Below are positions 15,932-19,594 of a stretch of 19,594 bases of DNA, in pieces. Numbering within the stretch: position 1 is the first letter of the stretch; each line of letters opens with the position of its first letter. The notes beneath the pieces were generated by a model. It saw nothing but the letters and a program-made list of their open reading frames with translations. It was not told the DNA's origin and ran no database searches. The position numbers and the translations under genes are program-made. This stretch comes from DATDVH01 sp035290045 (GTDB lineage Bacteria > Patescibacteriota > Microgenomatia > UBA1406 > HO2-37-13b): positions 1 through 19,594 of the forward strand of contig DATDVH010000053.1 in assembly GCA_035290045.1 (NCBI GenBank). Reading direction: 5' to 3'.

Positions 15932-15966
15932 AGCATGTTGTTGCAATTTCATCTGAAAGCGGTATA
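15914..15966. repeat. Imperfect 19-bp inverted repeat
   Basis: CCGCTTACAGATGAA (15918-15932) and its near reverse complement at 15948-15962 pair with one mismatch. The stem extends outward by four more pairs, one G-T, to 15914 and 15966; the loop is 15 nt. The left arm contains the stop of the startless frame. A second small dyad, GTATGA-GTT-TCATAC, lies at 15981-15995. No tight T-run follows in either direction, so a standard intrinsic terminator is doubtful. Confidence 0.7.
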
Positions 15967-16020
15967 TGAAGTCTTTTAATGTATGAGTTTCATACCATAT
16001 TTGATTTTTTAAGATTTCAA

Positions 16021-16491
16021 TTAAGAAGTAGTTTCAGTCTTTTTCACCGCAACTATAAGAATCCGATCGGCGTCTTCACCTTCAGAGTATGAAGTGATGT
16101 CTGGATGAACACGAGCGATATATTCATGTATGATCTTACGTTCATACGCGGAAAAAGAACGAAGAGGAACTGGGCTCTTTTCTTCTCTCGCGCGCGCCGC
16201 TACATTCTCAGCAATTCCTTCCAATCGCTCCACTTGCTTCTCGCGATAATCATTGACATTCACCACAAGCTCTACTTTCTCATTGCACTGATTATAGAGT
16301 ATGGCTTCCAACACTCTTTGTATTGCGTTCAACGTCTCGCCATATTTACCAATCACGAGTGGCGCATCATTTTCGGTTTTGATACCGACGGTGTACACGT
16401 TATCATTCTTAATGACTTCAACCGAAGTATGGAACTTCAACTGCGCTAAAAGTTCTTCTGATTCTTTTTGAATAATATCTTTTTTATCCAT
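16021..16491 (-). CDS. jag: KH-R3H RNA-binding protein (Jag/KhpB)
   Basis: A 156-aa RNA-binding protein. A KH domain (about 25-95) has the GxxG loop as GKYG (48-51), followed by ETLNAIQ. An R3H domain (about 110-152) has Arg118 and His122 in ERKIIH. The N-terminal Jag_N domain is reduced to about 20 residues. KhpB/Jag acts with KhpA on RNA and in cell elongation in Gram-positive bacteria. It starts 3 bp after yidC, the conserved yidC-jag pair. No Shine-Dalgarno is visible, so translation may be coupled to yidC. Confidence 0.93.
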   Translation of the reverse strand: MDKKDIIQKESEELLAQLKFHTSVEVIKNDNVYTVGIKTENDAPLVIGKYGETLNAIQRVLEAILYNQCNEKVELVVNVNDYREKQVERLEGIAENVAARAREEKSPVPLRSFSAYERKIIHEYIARVHPDITSYSEGEDADRILIVAVKKTETTS

Positions 16492-16494
16492 AGA

Positions 16495-17304
16495 TTATAT
16501 GTCTACTTTTTTCGTCGCTTGAAGTATACTAAATAATGAAAAAATATTCCAATACAATGATAAACCAACAGGCAACGTATATGAGAACCATCCGATCATC
16601 AATGGAAAGATGTATTTCATCTGCGTATTCATCATCCCCTGCATATCAGACTTATTCTTTTTAGTGTCTTCAGTGCTTTCTTTTTTCTGTACAACGACTG
16701 CTTTTCCAGAGACAGTTGATGATGTCGTTGAGACTTTCACTTGCATATATTGCAAAAAAGCAGTTAGTGCAGGAATGATAAGATAATACCATCCATACTT
16801 TTGAAAATGCGACGGAGCAATGCCAAGATTGATCCCAAAAAACATCGGATCAATTGCAGAAATTTTCAAAAATTGAAAATAGACGATCTTATTCACCTGT
16901 CCTACTAATTTAGTCGTCCCTCCATTGATGAAAAAAATAGACAATACCTGATATAAGGCTATAAATATAGGCATTTGAATCAATGCGAACACACATCCTG
17001 ATGCGGGATTTACCCCCATCTCTTTATACAACTTCATCTGCTCCTCTTGCAGTTTTCGTTTATCAGCTTTATATTTTTTGGATAAATGATCAAGTTGAGG
17101 CTTGATCTCTGCCATTTTGCGCGCCATCATGGTCTGCTTATGAAAAAAGGGGTGAAGGGCAAATCTGATGAGTGCAGTCAACGCAATGATAGAAAATCCA
17201 AATGCAAAAGGAATACGCAACAACAAAAATCCATTATATAAAAAAAGAAGAATATTGATAAAAGGAAAAATCAAAATCGTGTTGAAGAAGTTGGGAGTAA
17301 GCAT
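16495..17304 (-). CDS. yidC: Membrane protein insertase YidC
   Basis: YidC/Oxa1 inserts proteins into the cytoplasmic membrane, alone or with Sec. This 269-aa form lacks the large periplasmic domain of Gram-negative YidC. The conserved Arg47 of the hydrophilic groove lies in ALIRFALHPFF, followed by the cytoplasmic hairpin (about 55-100) ending in GVNPASGC, then IQMPIFIALY. A Lys-rich insertion (about 191-222) precedes the last helices (KYIFPLMIGWF, LPVGLSLYW). The start is 4 bp after rpmH and it runs directly into jag. rnpA, normally between rpmH and yidC, is absent. Confidence 0.95.
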   Translation of the reverse strand: MLTPNFFNTILIFPFINILLFLYNGFLLLRIPFAFGFSIIALTALIRFALHPFFHKQTMMARKMAEIKPQLDHLSKKYKADKRKLQEEQMKLYKEMGVNPASGCVFALIQMPIFIALYQVLSIFFINGGTTKLVGQVNKIVYFQFLKISAIDPMFFGINLGIAPSHFQKYGWYYLIIPALTAFLQYMQVKVSTTSSTVSGKAVVVQKKESTEDTKKNKSDMQGMMNTQMKYIFPLMIGWFSYTLPVGLSLYWNIFSLFSILQATKKVDI

Positions 17305-17308
17305 ATGT

Positions 17309-17446
17309 TTATACTGTCAGACGTCTCCTCCCCTTCATCCGTCGTCGTGCTAATGTAAGGCGACCTTTTTTGGAATGCATCCGTGTCATAAACCCATGTT
17401 TTCTCATGCGCTTTCTTTTTTTTGGTTGATACGTGCGTTTAACCAT
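17309..17446 (-). CDS. rpmH: 50S ribosomal protein bL34
   Basis: A 45-aa, very basic protein: MVKRTYQPKKRKRMRKHGF, then TRMHSKKGRLTLARRRMKGR and RRLTV. The full bL34 pattern (KRTYQPxxRKR, HGFxxRM, LxRRRxKGRxxLTV) is present, so this is an intact gene. It lies 41 bp downstream of valS and 4 bp upstream of yidC. bL34 is a small component of the large ribosomal subunit. The usual neighbour dnaA is not on its 5' side; valS is. Confidence 0.97.
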   Translation of the reverse strand: MVKRTYQPKKRKRMRKHGFMTRMHSKKGRLTLARRRMKGRRRLTV

Positions 17447-17461
17447 AAGGGAAAAAAATCA

Positions 17462-17480
17462 AATATAAAAAATAAAATAT
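17462..17480. repeat. AT-only 19-bp inverted repeat with 17868-17886
   Basis: AATATAAAAAATAAAATAT in the rpmH-valS spacer recurs exactly, in inverse orientation, at 17868-17886 inside valS. There it encodes part of the NIKNKILNIKN linker. The sequence is A/T only, so chance similarity is easier than for mixed sequence. Confidence 0.6.
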
Positions 17481-17487
17481 AAAAAAA

Positions 17488-19594
17488 TTAAAAACTCTGA
17501 TCTAATAGTGATGTTTCTTCTCCTTCCAGCACTTTCCATACTGCCTCTGTCACAAACGGCATAAAAGGATGAAGATATTTCAAAATATCAGTATACACAT
17601 CATACAAACAGGTAACAACCTCTATATTACCAGATTGAACATCATCTTTCAATACTTCAATATAATGATCAGCAAAACGGTGCCATGAAAATTCATACAA
17701 CAATCCAAAGGCATAAGAGAATTGATACTTCCCCATCGCCGCATGATACTGTTTTTTCACACTTTTAAATTCTTTTTCTAAAACAGATAGAAGGTGTTTT
17801 TTTTGAGCTTTTAATTTTGAATGGTAATTTTTACTTTTTAATTTTTCATTTGTATTTTTTATATTTAATATTTTATTTTTTATATTAAGAGAAATAAACC
17901 TCCCTATATTCCATATTTTATTCGCATAATTTCTCATACCTCGTATTTTGTCTTCTGAAAAAATCACGGTACTTCCTTGTCCTGTGCCAAACACTAAACT
18001 TGCACGCATGGCATCAGCGCCATACTTGTCAATCATATCAAGAGGATTAACCACGTTACCACGGCTTTTACTCATTTTCATTCCCTTTGAATCAGCGACC
18101 ATAGACCACAGATAGACATTCTTAAAAGGAACTTCGTCGCAGACGTAGAGAGAAAACATGATCATACGAGAAATCCATAATCGTAAGATATCTGATAAAG
18201 TACCCATCATATCAGTCGGATACCTCCTGTCATATTCCTCTTTTTGAAGAGTAACCAATGTCCACTGACCAGATGAAAACCATGTGTCAAATGTATCGGT
18301 TTCCTGAAGATATACTTCCTCGTCATTCCCTGAAGGTTCTTCAAAAGAAATGATATACGGAGCGTCAATTCTTGCAGATATTTTTTGCAATCCCTGTCGT
18401 ATCTTTTTTACGGTGATTCCTTTTTTTAGAAAAGAACAAACATCTCCCTGATGTAATACTCCAGCAGTATCTATCCATGAAACAAAAATATCATGAGTAT
18501 CTGTACCTACTCTATACCATACAGGAATTCTTATACCCCACACAATCTGTCTACTGATGGGCCAATCATGCATGATATTCAACCAATCAAGTATTTGTCT
18601 TTTATAGTGTGCAGGATAAAATCTTACTTTATTTTTTTTCACCGCCTCAATCACTGGTTTTTTGAGTTTTTCAACCTTGATAAACCAATTTGGCAGTATT
18701 AAAGGTTCCAAAACTCGTCCACATTTATAACAACAACCAACCGTGTGAGTATAGTCTGTATCAACGCGGTCAATACGATGATGAGTGATTAAATCTTTGA
18801 CGACTTCTTCACGCGCGCGCCGTACTTTCATCCCCGCATATTTTCCTCCATTTGATCGCATCCTTCCATTCCAATCAATGGCTTCAACGATCGGAAGCTT
18901 TTGTGCGCGAGCGATGTCAAAATCATGTGGATCATGACCAGGAGTGAGTTTGACAATCCCCGTGCCAAACAAAGGATCAACAAAGTCATCTCCAATAATA
19001 TCCATTTCTGAGTGGGTTAATGGATTAAATACCTTTTTTCCTATGTATTTTTTGTTTTTTGTGTCTTTTGGATTTACTGCAAGGTGCGTATCCACAAAAA
19101 TCGGCTCTGGTCGCACCGTGGCAACAACAATATATGATTTTTCATCCTCAACAAGCGAATACCGTATATAATAGAGTGGATCTTTTCGTTCACTGTGTAC
19201 AATCTCAAGATCAGCAAGAGTAGTACCACAGTGGACACAATAATTCACCATATAGGTATCACGATATATCAGTCCTTCCTCATGCATTTTCTTGAATGTT
19301 TCAAATATACGGTGTACGACGTGTTCGTCTAATGTAAATACGCTACGACTCCAATCAGCCAAAAATCCTAATTTTTTAAATTGTTTTGAGATAAGACCTG
19401 AATTATCATGCACAAATTGAAAAATATTTTTATAGAGCGTATCACGATCATAATCCATTCGTGATTTTTTTTGTTTCGCAAGATATTTTTCATAGACAAA
19501 CTGCGTCTCAAATCCTGCATGATCAACGCCGGGAATCCATACTGAAGAAAACCACTTCAATCTTTTGTAACGTATCATAATATCATCTATCGTA
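17488..19594 (-). CDS. valS: Valyl-tRNA synthetase (5' end outside window)
   Basis: Class I synthetase charging tRNA-Val. The frame is open to the window edge: TIDDIM precedes IRYKR, matching ValRS, so the ATG at 19578 is internal and the HIGH motif lies outside. Visible parts are WIPGVDHAG, Cys pairs CVHCG and CYKCG, the CP1 editing region (GTGIVKLTPGHDPHDFDIA), KMSKS (about 18064-18078) with the following RGNVVNPLDMI, and the anticodon-binding helices. A Lys/Asn-rich linker (about 17800-17900) replaces the usual short link after the catalytic part. The protein ends at PFMPFVTEAVWKVLEGEE plus nine residues, so the C-terminal coiled-coil tRNA arm of typical ValRS is missing. It precedes rpmH by 41 bp. 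Confidence 0.95.
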   Translation of the reverse strand, partial: TIDDIMIRYKRLKWFSSVWIPGVDHAGFETQFVYEKYLAKQKKSRMDYDRDTLYKNIFQFVHDNSGLISKQFKKLGFLADWSRSVFTLDEHVVHRIFETFKKMHEEGLIYRDTYMVNYCVHCGTTLADLEIVHSERKDPLYYIRYSLVEDEKSYIVVATVRPEPIFVDTHLAVNPKDTKNKKYIGKKVFNPLTHSEMDIIGDDFVDPLFGTGIVKLTPGHDPHDFDIARAQKLPIVEAIDWNGRMRSNGGKYAGMKVRRAREEVVKDLITHHRIDRVDTDYTHTVGCCYKCGRVLEPLILPNWFIKVEKLKKPVIEAVKKNKVRFYPAHYKRQILDWLNIMHDWPISRQIVWGIRIPVWYRVGTDTHDIFVSWIDTAGVLHQGDVCSFLKKGITVKKIRQGLQKISARIDAPYIISFEEPSGNDEEVYLQETDTFDTWFSSGQWTLVTLQKEEYDRRYPTDMMGTLSDILRLWISRMIMFSLYVCDEVPFKNVYLWSMVADSKGMKMSKSRGNVVNPLDMIDKYGADAMRASLVFGTGQGSTVIFSEDKIRGMRNYANKIWNIGRFISLNIKNKILNIKNTNEKLKSKNYHSKLKAQKKHLLSVLEKEFKSVKKQYHAAMGKYQFSYAFGLLYEFSWHRFADHYIEVLKDDVQSGNIEVVTCLYDVYTDILKYLHPFMPFVTEAVWKVLEGEETSLLDQSF

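Noticed and set aside
15967..16020. Intrinsic terminator for jag
   Set aside because: The dyad at 15981-15995 has a stem of six pairs, and the minus strand shows no U-run directly after it; T-rich sequence on the plus strand begins several bases away.
16105..16449. 114-codon plus-strand frame
   Set aside because: It is antisense to jag, which has clear KH and R3H motifs.
19576..19578. ATG as the start of valS
   Set aside because: The frame continues upstream to the window edge with ValRS-like residues (TIDDIM before IRYKR), so this Met is internal.

Overview
The window looks like a chromosomal segment of a Candidate Phyla Radiation (Patescibacteria) bacterium, most likely of the Microgenomates type. 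That assignment is inference. It rests on low GC, shortened housekeeping proteins (IF-2 without its N-terminal region, ValRS without its C-terminal arm), no rbfA or rnpA at their usual loci, very few Shine-Dalgarno sequences, and single-copy surface genes with lamin-tail, VanZ and CAP domains.

Left part (1-7110, all + strand): the end of nusA, infB and a DHH-fold protein with an eroded active site form a translation/transcription operon. rmuC follows behind its own promoter and overlaps a secreted two-lamin-tail-domain protein. Next come VanZ-like, CAP/SCP-domain and small membrane proteins, tightly packed or overlapping, and then an RmlA-type sugar-1-phosphate nucleotidyltransferase.

Middle (7100-8219): two consecutive hicB-hicA toxin-antitoxin pairs. 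Each sits behind its own copy of nearly the same promoter and start region, although the proteins have diverged.

Accessory block (8220-15966): a VirB6/TrbL-like polytopic membrane protein is read from an exact-consensus promoter placed so that the mRNA should be almost leaderless. It converges on a minus-strand pair: a VirB2/TrbC pilin-like protein with a Cys-rich ectodomain, and a 1156-residue protein of unknown family with a possible C-terminal membrane segment. This looks like a reduced type IV secretion-like envelope apparatus. A Fic AMP-transferase with its own inhibitory motif lies upstream. Beyond it is a 390-bp gap holding an open frame with no start codon and a long imperfect inverted repeat.

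Right part (16021-19594, all - strand): valS (5' end outside the window), rpmH, yidC and jag (KH-R3H). This is the usual ribosome/membrane-insertion cluster without rnpA. rpmH (45 aa) was found by reading the gap between valS and yidC. The 5' edge of valS is in frame to the window end, so its apparent first Met is internal.
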